DNA of 64,000 bases from Pseudomonas putida W15Oct28 (GTDB lineage Bacteria; Pseudomonadota; Gammaproteobacteria; Pseudomonadales; Pseudomonadaceae), in assembly GCF_000708715.2 (NCBI RefSeq), contig NZ_JENB01000011.1:1-64000 (forward strand), written 5' to 3'. The notes under the pieces were generated by a model, which was not told where the DNA came from, made no database searches, and was given only the letters and a program-made list of their open reading frames with translations. The translations under genes and the position numbers were made by a program. Below, piece by piece: positions 44,810 through 53,504 of the stretch. The first letter of the stretch is position 1. Each line of letters begins with the position of its first letter.

Positions 44810-45937
44810 ATGATGCGACATCCACATGTCTGGATGGGCCTCCTGTTGTGGTCGGTTTTTGGTCAGGCCAACGCCGCCTGGACCGTGAACATGCACCCGG
44901 GGGCGACGGAAGTTTCCAACGCCGTCTTCGACCTGCACATGACCATCTTCTGGATCTGCGTGATCATTGGCATCGTGGTGTTCGGCGCGATGTTCTGGTC
45001 CATGGTCGTCCACCGCCGCTCCACAGGCCAGCAGGCCGCGCATTTCCACGAGCATACCTGGGTGGAAATCATGTGGACCGTGGTGCCCTTCCTGATCCTG
45101 GTGGTGATGGCCATACCGGCCACCAAGACCCTGATCGACATCTACGACGCCAGCGAGTCGGACATCGACATCCAGGTCACCGGCTACCAGTGGAAGTGGC
45201 ACTACAAATACCTGGGCCAGGACGTGGAGTTCTTCAGCAACCTGGCCACCCCCGCCGATCAGATTCACAACAAGGCCCCCAAAGACGAGCATTACCTGCT
45301 CGAAGTCGACCAGCCGCTGGTGCTGCCGGTGGGCGCCAAGGTGCGCTTCCTGGTGACTGCCGCCGACGTCATCCACTCCTGGTGGGTGCCGGCCTTCGCG
45401 GTCAAGCGCGACGCCATCCCGGGCTTTGTCAACGAAGCCTGGACCCGTATCGAAAAGCCCGGCATCTACCGCGGCCAGTGCACCGAGCTGTGCGGCAAGG
45501 ACCATGGCTTCATGCCGGTGGTGGTGGAGGTCAAATCCAAGGCCGACTACGACACCTGGCTGGGCGAGCGCAAGGCAGAAGCTGCCAAGCTCAAAGAGTT
45601 GACCAGCAAGGAATGGACCCTGGACGAGCTGGTGGCACGTGGCGACAAGGTTTACCACACCACCTGCGTGGCCTGTCACCAGGCCGAAGGCCAGGGCCTG
45701 CCGCCGATGTTCCCGGCGCTCAAGGGCTCGAAGATTGCCACCGGGCCGAAGGAAGGCCACCTGAGCATCGTCTTCCACGGCAAGCCCGGCACCGCCATGG
45801 CGGCGTTCGGCAAGCAGCTCTCGGAAGTCGACATTGCCGCCGTTGTCACCTACGAACGCAACGCCTGGGGCAACAACAAGGGCGACATGGTCACGCCGAA
45901 GGACGTGCTGGCGCTGAAGCAGGCAGAAGCGCAATGA
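44810..45937 (+). CDS. coxB: Cytochrome c oxidase subunit II with C-terminal cytochrome c domain
   Basis: 375 residues. A signal-like N-terminus ends FGQANA, then two membrane helices (about 45-70 and 90-112). The CuA domain has GQCTELCGKDHGFMPVVVE with the two Cys, His and Met ligands. A fused cytochrome c domain near 285-290 carries CVACH. This is a caa3-type subunit II, which receives electrons directly. ATG 44810 is used with AAGGGGA upstream; ATG 44813 is equally possible. First gene of the cox operon. Confidence 0.95.
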   Translation: MMRHPHVWMGLLLWSVFGQANAAWTVNMHPGATEVSNAVFDLHMTIFWICVIIGIVVFGAMFWSMVVHRRSTGQQAAHFHEHTWVEIMWTVVPFLILVVMAIPATKTLIDIYDASESDIDIQVTGYQWKWHYKYLGQDVEFFSNLATPADQIHNKAPKDEHYLLEVDQPLVLPVGAKVRFLVTAADVIHSWWVPAFAVKRDAIPGFVNEAWTRIEKPGIYRGQCTELCGKDHGFMPVVVEVKSKADYDTWLGERKAEAAKLKELTSKEWTLDELVARGDKVYHTTCVACHQAEGQGLPPMFPALKGSKIATGPKEGHLSIVFHGKPGTAMAAFGKQLSEVDIAAVVTYERNAWGNNKGDMVTPKDVLALKQAEAQ

Positions 45938-45980
45938 ACCGGGTTACTCGCGGCAATCAATGGGTTGCAGGAGACAGGAC

Positions 45981-47570
45981 ATGAGCACAGTGATCGACGA
46001 CCACGCCCACGGCCATGAGCACGCCCACGGCCCGGCCAAGGGCCTGATGCGCTGGGTGCTGACCACCAACCATAAAGACATCGGCACGATGTACCTGTGG
46101 TTCAGCTTCATCATGTTCCTGCTCGGCGGCTCGTTCGCCATGGTGATCCGCGCCGAACTGTTCCAGCCCGGCCTGCAGATCGTCGAGCCGGCCTTCTTCA
46201 ACCAGATGACCACCATGCACGGCCTGATCATGGTGTTCGGTGCGGTGATGCCGGCTTTCGTCGGCCTGGCCAACTGGATGATCCCGTTGATGATCGGCGC
46301 GCCCGACATGGCCCTGCCGCGTATGAACAACTTCAGCTTCTGGCTGCTGCCGGCAGCCTTCCTGTTGCTGGTCTCGACCCTGTTCAGCCCGGGCGGCGGG
46401 CCGAACTTCGGCTGGACGTTCTATGCCCCGCTGTCCACCACCTATGCGCCCGCCAGCGTCACCTTCTTCATCTTCGCCATCCACCTGATGGGCATCAGCT
46501 CGATCATGGGCGCGATCAACGTGATTGCCACCATCCTCAACCTGCGTGCGCCTGGCATGACCCTGATGAAGATGCCGCTGTTCGTCTGGACCTGGCTGAT
46601 TACCGCGTTTCTGCTGATTGCGGTAATGCCGGTGCTGGCCGGCGTGGTGACCATGATGCTGATGGACATCCACTTCGGCACCAGCTTCTTCAGTGCCGCC
46701 GGCGGCGGTGACCCGGTGCTGTTCCAGCACGTGTTCTGGTTCTTTGGCCACCCCGAGGTGTACATCATGATCCTGCCGGCGTTCGGCGCGGTCAGCTCGA
46801 TCATCCCGGCGTTCTCGCGCAAGCCGCTGTTCGGCTACACCTCGATGGTGTACGCCACCGGCGCCATTGCCTTCCTGTCGTTCATTGTCTGGGCCCACCA
46901 CATGTTCGTGGTCGGCATCCCGGTGGTGGGCGAGCTGTTCTTCATGTACGCCACCATGCTGATTGCCGTGCCCACCGGGGTGAAGGTGTTCAACTGGGTC
47001 AGCACCATGTGGGAGGGCTCGCTCACCTTCGAGACGCCGATGCTGTTCGCCATCGCCTTTGTCATCCTGTTCACCATCGGCGGCTTCTCCGGGCTGATGC
47101 TGGCCATCGCCCCGGCGGACTTCCAGTACCACGACACCTACTTCGTGGTGGCGCACTTCCACTACGTGCTGGTGCCCGGGGCAATCTTCGGCATCTTCGC
47201 CTCGGCCTACTACTGGCTGCCGAAATGGACCGGCCACATGTACGACGAAACCCTCGGCAAGCTGCACTTCTGGCTGTCGTTCGTCGGCATGAACATGGCC
47301 TTCTTCCCCATGCACTTCGTGGGGCTGGCCGGCATGCCGCGACGCATCCCCGACTACAACCTGCAGTTCGCCGACTTCAACATGGTGTCGTCGATCGGTG
47401 CCTTCATGTTCGGCGCCACGCAGATCTTCTTCCTGTTCATTGTCATCAAGTGCATCCGCGGCGGCGCGCCGGCACCGGCCAAGCCCTGGGATGGCGCCGA
47501 GGGCCTGGAGTGGTCTATCCCCTCGCCTGCGCCCTACCACACCTTCCAGACACCACCGGAAGTGAAATAG
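45981..47570 (+). CDS. coxA: Cytochrome c oxidase subunit I
   Basis: 529 residues with 12 membrane helices, holding heme a, heme a3 and CuB. WTTNHKDIGTMYL-like N-terminus (LTTNHKDIGTMYLWFSFIMF), FFGHPEVYIMILPAFG with the crosslinked His-Tyr, AHHMFVVG with CuB histidines and HFHYVLVPGAIF with heme ligands are all present. The K-channel-type Glu in the HPEVY helix region supports an A-type oxidase. A His-rich cytoplasmic N-terminus precedes helix 1. ATG 45981 has CAGGAG upstream. Confidence 0.97.
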   Translation: MSTVIDDHAHGHEHAHGPAKGLMRWVLTTNHKDIGTMYLWFSFIMFLLGGSFAMVIRAELFQPGLQIVEPAFFNQMTTMHGLIMVFGAVMPAFVGLANWMIPLMIGAPDMALPRMNNFSFWLLPAAFLLLVSTLFSPGGGPNFGWTFYAPLSTTYAPASVTFFIFAIHLMGISSIMGAINVIATILNLRAPGMTLMKMPLFVWTWLITAFLLIAVMPVLAGVVTMMLMDIHFGTSFFSAAGGGDPVLFQHVFWFFGHPEVYIMILPAFGAVSSIIPAFSRKPLFGYTSMVYATGAIAFLSFIVWAHHMFVVGIPVVGELFFMYATMLIAVPTGVKVFNWVSTMWEGSLTFETPMLFAIAFVILFTIGGFSGLMLAIAPADFQYHDTYFVVAHFHYVLVPGAIFGIFASAYYWLPKWTGHMYDETLGKLHFWLSFVGMNMAFFPMHFVGLAGMPRRIPDYNLQFADFNMVSSIGAFMFGATQIFFLFIVIKCIRGGAPAPAKPWDGAEGLEWSIPSPAPYHTFQTPPEVK

Positions 47571-47580
47571 GAAACCCGCC

Positions 47581-48147
47581 ATGAACGGCCTGTCGCTGAA
47601 ACGCCTGGTAACGCGCCTGCTGATGCTGACGGTGGTGATGTTCGCCTTCGGCTTCGCCCTGGTGCCGATCTACGACGTGATGTGCAAGGCCTTCGGCATC
47701 AACGGCAAGACCGGCGGGCAATACGAAGGCAGCCAGGTCAGCGACCCGTCGCGTTCGGTGCGGGTGCAGTTCATGTCGACCAATGCCAGCGACATGGTCT
47801 GGGACTTCTACTCCACGGCTGACCAACTGGAGGTCAACCCGGGGGCGGTGAACCAGATGATCTTTGTCGCGCACAACCCGACCGACCGGCCCATGAGCGC
47901 GCAGGCGATACCCAGCATCACCCCGGCCGAAGCCGCGGCGTACTTCCACAAGACCGAGTGCTTCTGCTTTACCCAGCAGGTGCTGCAGCCCGGCGAACGC
48001 ATCGAGATGCCGGTGCGCTTCATCGTCGACCGCGACCTGCCGGCCAGCGTGAAGCACCTGACACTGGCCTACACCTTGTTCGACATCACCGCTCGCCACC
48101 CGCCGGTCGCGCATGTTGCGGCCCAGGACGTCCAGGGCGCCCGTTAA
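47581..48147 (+). CDS. ctaG: Cytochrome c oxidase assembly protein CtaG/Cox11
   Basis: A 188-residue copper chaperone that inserts CuB into subunit I. One N-terminal membrane anchor (LLMLTVVMFAFGFALVPIYD) is followed by a periplasmic immunoglobulin-like domain. The copper motif is ECFCF with two cysteines. VPIYDVMCKAFGINGKTGG is a family hallmark. It starts 10 bases after coxA and is co-transcribed. Confidence 0.95.
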   Translation: MNGLSLKRLVTRLLMLTVVMFAFGFALVPIYDVMCKAFGINGKTGGQYEGSQVSDPSRSVRVQFMSTNASDMVWDFYSTADQLEVNPGAVNQMIFVAHNPTDRPMSAQAIPSITPAEAAAYFHKTECFCFTQQVLQPGERIEMPVRFIVDRDLPASVKHLTLAYTLFDITARHPPVAHVAAQDVQGAR

Positions 48148-48163
48148 GGGAAGGAGAACAGCA

Positions 48164-49051
48164 ATGGCAAGTCATCAGCACTACTACGTTCCGGCGCAGA
48201 GCAAGTGGCCGATCATCGCCACCATCGGCATGTTCATCACGGTGTTCGGCCTGGGCACCTGGTTCAACGACATGAAGGCCGGGCACCCGGAATCGCACGG
48301 GCCGCTGATCTTCTTCGTGGGCGCGTTGTTCCTGGCCTACATGCTGTTTGGCTGGTTTGGGGCAGTGGTCAAGGAGAGCCGTGCGGGGCTGTACAGCCCG
48401 CAGCTGGACCGCTCGTTCCGCTGGGGCATGAGCTGGTTCATCTTCTCTGAAGTGATGTTCTTCATGGCCTTCTTCGGTGCGTTGTTCTACGTGCGCGTAC
48501 TCGCCGGGCCGTGGCTGGGGGGGGAAGGGGCCAAAGGGGTTGCACACATGCTGTGGCCGACCTTCGAATTCACCTGGCCGCTGCTGCACACCCCCGACCC
48601 GAAACTGTTCCCGCCGCCCAAGGAAGTGATCGACCCGTGGCACCTGCCGCTGATCAACACCATCTTGCTGGTCAGTTCCAGTGTGACCATCACCATCGCC
48701 CACCACGCCCTGCGCCGTGACCACCGCGGGCCGCTGAAATTCTGGATGGCCCTGACCATCCTGCTGGGGCTCAGCTTCATTGCATTGCAAGCCTTCGAGT
48801 ATCACGAGGCCTACACCAAGCTGGGGCTGACGCTGGGTTCGGGGATTTATGGCGCGACGTTCTTCATGCTCACCGGGTTCCACGGTGCCCACGTGACCTT
48901 GGGCACGATCATCCTGATCGTGATGTTCGTGCGCATTTTGCGCGGGCACTTCAACCCGGAAAAACACTTTGGCTTCGAGGCGGCCAGCTGGTACTGGCAC
49001 TTCGTTGATGTGGTGTGGGTGGGGTTGTTCATCTTTGTGTATGTGCTGTGA
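48164..49051 (+). CDS. coxC: Cytochrome c oxidase subunit III
   Basis: A 295-residue integral protein with seven membrane helices. SEVMFFMAFFGALFYVRVLA contains the helix-III glutamate and GFHGAHVTLGTIILIV the later conserved His. WYWHFVDVVWVGLFIFVY is the diagnostic C-terminus. An extra hydrophilic loop around 120-150 is common in proteobacterial forms. ATG 48164 has AAGGAG upstream. Last of the core structural genes; the operon probably pauses at the REP pair that follows. Confidence 0.96.
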   Translation: MASHQHYYVPAQSKWPIIATIGMFITVFGLGTWFNDMKAGHPESHGPLIFFVGALFLAYMLFGWFGAVVKESRAGLYSPQLDRSFRWGMSWFIFSEVMFFMAFFGALFYVRVLAGPWLGGEGAKGVAHMLWPTFEFTWPLLHTPDPKLFPPPKEVIDPWHLPLINTILLVSSSVTITIAHHALRRDHRGPLKFWMALTILLGLSFIALQAFEYHEAYTKLGLTLGSGIYGATFFMLTGFHGAHVTLGTIILIVMFVRILRGHFNPEKHFGFEAASWYWHFVDVVWVGLFIFVYVL

Positions 49052-49081
49052 CTGGCAAGACATGGCTATGCCGGCAGCACG

Positions 49082-49223
49082 GTCCCTGTAGGAGCGGCCT
49101 TGTGTCGCGATGGGCCGCGTAGCGGCCCCAAAACTGCCAATGCGATCTTTCAGGTGAGTCGGCGGTTGCAGGATTTGGGGCCGCTACGCGGCCCATCGCG
49201 ACGCAAGGCCGCTCCTACAGGGA
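49082..49223. repeat. Inverted REP pair (coxC/DUF2909 junction)
   Basis: CCTGTAGGAGCGGCCTTGTGTCGCG and GGGCCGCGTAGCGGCCCC, then GGGGCCGCTACGCGGCCC and CGCGACGCAAGGCCGCTCCTACAGG. It lies between convergent genes. Confidence 0.9.
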
Positions 49224-49236
49224 GCGGCGTAGGGGT

Positions 49237-49440
49237 TCAGAAGGGCGCGTGGGAGACCAGCTGGCCACTGATAAAGCCGTAGGCCACCAGGCCAATGGTC
49301 AGGGCCGCCAGGGTCACCCGCACGGTCAGTGCCTTCAGTAGGCGAGTCGAGTTTTCATCGTCCTTGACCAGAAACACCAGGCCACTGAACAGGCTGGCAA
49401 TCGTGGCCAACAGCATCAGGACAATCGCGGCCTTGAGCAT
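49237..49440 (-). CDS. DUF2909 twin-transmembrane protein
   Basis: 67 residues from ATG 49440. Two hydrophobic segments, KAAIVLMLLATIASLFSGLV and VTLAALTIGLVAYGFISG, are joined by a charged loop containing KDDENSTRLLKAL. The family is found beside oxidase-assembly genes in pseudomonads, which suggests a minor oxidase-assembly role; function is unknown. It is divergent from SURF1 with about 50 bases between. Confidence 0.85.
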   Translation of the reverse strand: MLKAAIVLMLLATIASLFSGLVFLVKDDENSTRLLKALTVRVTLAALTIGLVAYGFISGQLVSHAPF

Positions 49441-49491
49441 GGCGCTACTCCGGGGGGATGCGGTGATGTGGATAAGTATAGCGAGGCGCCC

Positions 49492-50229
49492 GTGAGGCCG
49501 TTTCGCCCAGGCTGGGTACCGACCCTGGTGGTGCTTGCACTGCTGCCGGGGCTGATCGCGCTTGGCTGCTGGCAACTCGGCCGTGCCGAGGAAAAGCGCG
49601 TGCTGCTGGCCACCTATGCCGAGCGGCGCATCGAGGCACCGATCACCACCGCCCAGCTCGCATCAAGCGACGACAACGCCTTTCGCCGCGTGCACCTGTA
49701 CGGCCGCTTCGACGCCGAGCACAGCGTGCTCCTCGACAACCGCATGCGCGATGGCCAGGCCGGTGTCGAACTGTTGCAACCCTTCCATGACCAGGCCAGT
49801 GGCCAGTGGTTGCTGATCAACCGCGGCTGGCTGCCATGGCCAGACCGCCGCGTGCCGGTGCATTTCGATACCCCTTCACAGGCCTTGGCACTGGACGCCT
49901 CGGTGTACGTATCGCCCGGCAGCACATTCCAGCTGCATCCCGACCCTGAAGGCGGCCAATGGCCGCATCTGCTCACCGCCGTTGATGCCGCACAGTTTTG
50001 GCCAACCCTGGGCCGCGAAGGCTTTGCCCATGAGTTGCGCCTGGAGCCCGGCCCGGCGACCTATCGCCTGGATTGGCCGGTTGTCGCCATGGGCCCGGAA
50101 AAACACCTGGGCTACGCCGTGCAATGGTTTGCACTGGCTGGCGCACTGGTTCTGCTCTACCTCTATTTCGGCTGGCACCACAACAAGGAGAAACGCCATG
50201 GCCACCGCCACTCCACTGGACGTGCCTGA
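49492..50229 (+). CDS. SURF1-family cytochrome oxidase assembly protein
   Basis: A 245-residue inner-membrane protein with helices at about 10-28 and at the C-terminus (HLGYAVQWFALAGALVLLYLY). It has the family marks LGCWQLGRAEEKR near the start and LINRGWLPWPDRR in the periplasmic domain. SURF1 helps insert heme a into subunit I. GTG 49492 has GAGG 6 bases upstream; GTG 49468 is an alternative. A DnaA box (49467-49475) lies at the start region. It overlaps the next gene by 32 bases. Confidence 0.93.
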   Translation: MRPFRPGWVPTLVVLALLPGLIALGCWQLGRAEEKRVLLATYAERRIEAPITTAQLASSDDNAFRRVHLYGRFDAEHSVLLDNRMRDGQAGVELLQPFHDQASGQWLLINRGWLPWPDRRVPVHFDTPSQALALDASVYVSPGSTFQLHPDPEGGQWPHLLTAVDAAQFWPTLGREGFAHELRLEPGPATYRLDWPVVAMGPEKHLGYAVQWFALAGALVLLYLYFGWHHNKEKRHGHRHSTGRA

Positions 50230-50779
50230 ACGTAGCAAACCCAGAGCCCGCGGGCGTTTGCAGCTTTTGCTGATTCTGCTGGTGGTGCTCGGGCCGATGA
50301 TTTTGGCTACCAGTATGTACAAGCTCAAGTTCTGGGTGCCGGAAGGCCGCAGCTACCACGGCGCCATGATCGGCAACGGTGAAAGCCGCACCGATATCGG
50401 CGTGGCAGGCAAGGACGAGCGTTGGCAATTGCTGGTCAGCGCACCCGAAGCCTGTGCCGAGGACTGCCAGCGCCTGGTGTACCTGGCCCGGCAGATCCAG
50501 GTGGGCCTGGGCCGTGATGCCAGCCGTGCCAGCCATGCGCTGGCCACCGCCCAACCGCTGAGCGCCGACTACCAGGCGCTGCTGGGCCGCGAGTACCCGC
50601 AGTTGCAACGCTACCCGCTGGATGCCCCGCGCTACCTGCAGAAGGTGGGCGAGCCTGGCCCGCAGCTGTGGATCGTCGACCCCCACGGCAACCTGGTGCT
50701 GCGTTACGACGGCAAGGCCAACGGCAAGCATGTGCTGGATGACCTGCGCCACCTGCTGAAGCTTTCCAACATCGGCTAG
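50198..50779 (+). CDS. Oxidase-cluster membrane protein of unknown function
   Basis: 193 residues from ATG 50198 (AAGGAG upstream). There is one membrane anchor (LLLILLVVLGPMILATSMY) and a periplasmic domain with a thioredoxin-like feel (WQLLVSAPEACAEDCQRLVY has CX3C-like cysteines; WIVDPHGNLVLRYD follows) but no firm match. It overlaps SURF1 and is followed by ctaA, so it likely assists oxidase assembly or copper/thiol handling (inference). Confidence 0.8.
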   Translation: MATATPLDVPERSKPRARGRLQLLLILLVVLGPMILATSMYKLKFWVPEGRSYHGAMIGNGESRTDIGVAGKDERWQLLVSAPEACAEDCQRLVYLARQIQVGLGRDASRASHALATAQPLSADYQALLGREYPQLQRYPLDAPRYLQKVGEPGPQLWIVDPHGNLVLRYDGKANGKHVLDDLRHLLKLSNIG

Positions 50780-50788
50780 GAGCCTGCC

Positions 50789-51868
50789 ATGGCCAGACCT
50801 GGATTCCGCATAGCTGTGTTCGCCACCCTGCTGGCACTGCTGGTTGTGCTGCTGGGTGCCTATACCCGCCTGACCCACGCCGGCCTCGGCTGCCCCGACT
50901 GGCCGGGTTGCTATGGCTTTATCAGCGTGCCCAAGAGCGAGGCTCAGCTCGCCCATGCCGAACTACACTTCCCCGATCACCCGGTGGAAGAGGCCAAGGG
51001 CTGGGCCGAGATGGTCCATCGCTATTTTGCCGGTACCTTGGCCATGGTGATTGCCCTGCTCGCCTTCCAGGCGCTGCGCCGGCATGCCCGCGATGGCCAG
51101 CCGTATCGCCTGCCGGTGCTGTTGCTGGGTGTGGTGCTGGCCCAGGCGGCTTTCGGCATGTGGACGGTGACCCTGAAGCTGTGGCCGCAGGTGGTAACGG
51201 CGCATCTGCTGGGCGGCTTCACCACCCTGAGCTTGCTGTTCCTGCTGTCACTGCGTCTGTCCCGGGCCTTTGCACCCTTGCCGAAACTGCCGCTGAGCCT
51301 GCGCCGGATCGCTGCGCTGGCGCTGTTGGTGGTGATCGGCCAGATCGCCCTGGGCGGCTGGGTCAGTGCCAACTACGCGGCGGTGGCCTGCATCGACCTG
51401 CCCACCTGCCATGGCCAGTGGTGGCCCGCGGCGGACTTCAGCAATGGCTTCCACCTCACCCAGCACGTCGGGCCCAATTACCTGGGCGGGCAACTGGACA
51501 GTGATGCCCGCACGGCCATCCACATCAGCCACCGCCTGGGCGCGCTAGTGGTGACCTGCGTGCTGCTGATGCTCAGCTGGAAGCTGTACCGCTGTGGCCT
51601 CCCCGGCCTGGCGCGGCTGGTGCTGCTGGCGCTGGCCCTGCAAGTGGGCCTGGGCATCAGCAACGTGGTGTTCCACCTGCCGCTGGCGGTGGCTGTCGCG
51701 CACAATGCCGGCGGGGTGCTGTTGCTGCTGAGCATGGTGCTGGTGAACTACCGCATTCGAGTGGTCGACAAGGTTCGCGTGGGTGTCGGCCAAGGTTGGC
51801 GCCTGCGGCCGGTGGCCGGTGTGGGCATTTCCCATCACATGAGGAACGACTCGTGGCGACGCTTCTGA
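50789..51868 (+). CDS. ctaA: Heme A synthase (CtaA/COX15)
   Basis: A 359-residue integral enzyme that oxidises heme O to heme A. Eight membrane helices are predicted. GAYTRLTHAGLGCPDWPGCYGF is the type signature, with a cysteine pair matched by CIDLPTCHGQWWP in the second half. Conserved heme histidines are in VHRYFAGTLA-like (EMVHRYFAGTLAMVI), THLLG-like (TAHLLGGFTTLS), HISHRLGALVV and AVAHNAGGVLLL. The start has TAGGAG. The end overlaps ctaB by 16 bases. Confidence 0.95.
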   Translation: MARPGFRIAVFATLLALLVVLLGAYTRLTHAGLGCPDWPGCYGFISVPKSEAQLAHAELHFPDHPVEEAKGWAEMVHRYFAGTLAMVIALLAFQALRRHARDGQPYRLPVLLLGVVLAQAAFGMWTVTLKLWPQVVTAHLLGGFTTLSLLFLLSLRLSRAFAPLPKLPLSLRRIAALALLVVIGQIALGGWVSANYAAVACIDLPTCHGQWWPAADFSNGFHLTQHVGPNYLGGQLDSDARTAIHISHRLGALVVTCVLLMLSWKLYRCGLPGLARLVLLALALQVGLGISNVVFHLPLAVAVAHNAGGVLLLLSMVLVNYRIRVVDKVRVGVGQGWRLRPVAGVGISHHMRNDSWRRF

Positions 51869-52746
51869 GCGCACGACGGGCCAGCTGGCGCGATTACCTG
51901 GAGCTGACCAAGCCCAAGGTGGTGGTACTGATGCTGATCACTTCGCTGGCGGGCATGTTCCTGGCCACACGGGCGGGGGTCGGCTGGAGCGTGCTGCTGT
52001 TCGGCAACCTGGGCATCGGCTTGTGCGCTGGCGCTGCGGCGGTGGTCAACCATGTGGTGGACCGGCGCATCGATGCGCTGATGGCCCGTACCCACAAGCG
52101 GCCGCTGGCCCAAGGCCGGGTCGAGCCGCTGCCGGCGTTGCTGTTTGCACTGACGTTGGCGCTGCTGGGCATGGCCCTGCTGTTGGCGTTCACCAACGCC
52201 CTCACCGCCTGGCTGACCCTGGCCTCGTTGCTGGGTTATGCGGTGCTCTACACCGGCTTTCTCAAGCGCGCCACGCCGCAGAACATCGTCATCGGTGGTT
52301 TGGCCGGCGCCGCCCCGCCGTTGCTCGGCTGGGTGGCGGTAAGCGGCCATGTCAGCGCCGAACCCTTGTTGCTGGTGCTGATCATCTTCGCCTGGACCCC
52401 ACCGCACTTCTGGGCCCTGGCCATCCACCGCAAGGAAGAGTACGCCAAGGCCGATATCCCCATGCTGCCGGTGACCCATGGCGAGCGCTACACCAAGCTG
52501 CATATCCTGCTGTACACCCTGATTCTGCTGGCGGTGAGCCTGCTGCCGTATGCCATCCACATGAGCGGCCCGCTGTACCTGGCCTGTGCCCTGGCCCTGG
52601 GCCTGCGCTTCCTGCAATGGGCCTGGGTGTTGTACCGTGGCAGCCGCCCGCACGCGGCGATCGGCACCTTCAAGTACTCTATCGGCTACCTGTTCGCGCT
52701 GTTCATCGCGTTGCTCCTCGACCACTACCTGTTGCTGAACCTATGA
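51853..52746 (+). CDS. ctaB: Protoheme IX farnesyltransferase (heme O synthase)
   Basis: A 297-residue UbiA-family membrane enzyme that attaches a farnesyl group to heme B. The acidic motif NHVVDRRIDALMARTHKRPL fits the prenyl-diphosphate site, and HRKEEYAKADIPMLPVTHG fits the second acidic site. Nine membrane segments are predicted. GTG 51853 has GAGGAA upstream. It feeds heme O to CtaA; its stop overlaps the next start as ATGA. Confidence 0.96.
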   Translation: MATLLSARRASWRDYLELTKPKVVVLMLITSLAGMFLATRAGVGWSVLLFGNLGIGLCAGAAAVVNHVVDRRIDALMARTHKRPLAQGRVEPLPALLFALTLALLGMALLLAFTNALTAWLTLASLLGYAVLYTGFLKRATPQNIVIGGLAGAAPPLLGWVAVSGHVSAEPLLLVLIIFAWTPPHFWALAIHRKEEYAKADIPMLPVTHGERYTKLHILLYTLILLAVSLLPYAIHMSGPLYLACALALGLRFLQWAWVLYRGSRPHAAIGTFKYSIGYLFALFIALLLDHYLLLNL

Positions 52747-53375
52747 CCCGAACCCAGAAAACCGTCTTTATCCTCGTCGCCCTGGTCGCGTTGATCCTGG
52801 GCCTGACCGTCAACAAGGTGCTCAATGGCCGCGACCAGCCCAACCCCACCGAGCTGATCGACGCCGGCATCATCCTGCTGCCGCAGAGCCGCGCCGTGGC
52901 CGACGTGACCATGACCAACCAGGACGGCCAGCCCGTGCAGCTGGATGACCTGAAAGGCAAATGGTCGCTGCTGTTCTTTGGCTACACCTACTGCCCGGAC
53001 ATCTGCCCGACCACCCTGGCCCAGTTGCGTCAGGTGAAGAGCGAGCTGCCCAAGGAAGCCGTCGACCGGCTGCAGGTGGTGCTGGTGAGTGTGGACCCCA
53101 ACCGCGACACGCCGAACCAGCTGAAGCAGTACCTGGGCTATTTCGACAAGGACTTTGTCGGGGTGGCGGGCTCGATCGAAGACACCCAGAAGCTGGCCAA
53201 TGCCTTGAGCATTCCGTTCATTCCGGCGGATACCAGCAAGCCGGGGTATACCGTGGATCACAGCGGTAACCTGGCGGTAGTCGGGCCGGATGGGCGTCAG
53301 CGCGGGTTCATTCGTGCGCCGTTCAACAACCAGAAGCTGGTGGCGCAGTTGCCCGGGCTTGTGAAGCGGGATTGA
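52743..53375 (+). CDS. senC: SCO1/SenC copper-binding assembly protein
   Basis: 210 residues with an N-terminal anchor (TVFILVALVALILGLTVNKV) and a thioredoxin-like domain. The copper/redox site is GYTYCPDICPTTLAQL (CX3C) with the conserved later His in YTVDHSGNLAVV. It delivers copper to CuA of subunit II, here CoxB. Last gene of the assembly group, ATGA-coupled to ctaB. Confidence 0.95.
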   Translation: MTRTQKTVFILVALVALILGLTVNKVLNGRDQPNPTELIDAGIILLPQSRAVADVTMTNQDGQPVQLDDLKGKWSLLFFGYTYCPDICPTTLAQLRQVKSELPKEAVDRLQVVLVSVDPNRDTPNQLKQYLGYFDKDFVGVAGSIEDTQKLANALSIPFIPADTSKPGYTVDHSGNLAVVGPDGRQRGFIRAPFNNQKLVAQLPGLVKRD

Positions 53376-53381
53376 GAATAC

Positions 53382-53495
53382 TGGGCCTGCTGCGCAGGCC
53401 TATCGCGACACAAGGCCGCTCCTACAGCGATCGGCGTACGCCTTACTTTGTGGGAGCGGCCTTGTGTCGCGAAAGGGCCGCAAAGCGGCCCCGGG
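53382..53495. repeat. Inverted REP pair (sco/metQ junction)
   Basis: GGGCCTGCTGCGCAGGCCTATCGCGACACAAGG leads to CCGCTCCTACA. The inverse is TGTGGGAGCGGCCTTGTGTCGCG and GGGCCGCAAAGCGGCCCC. It lies between convergent genes. Confidence 0.9.
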
Positions 53496-53504
53496 GATGT
53501 TGGC

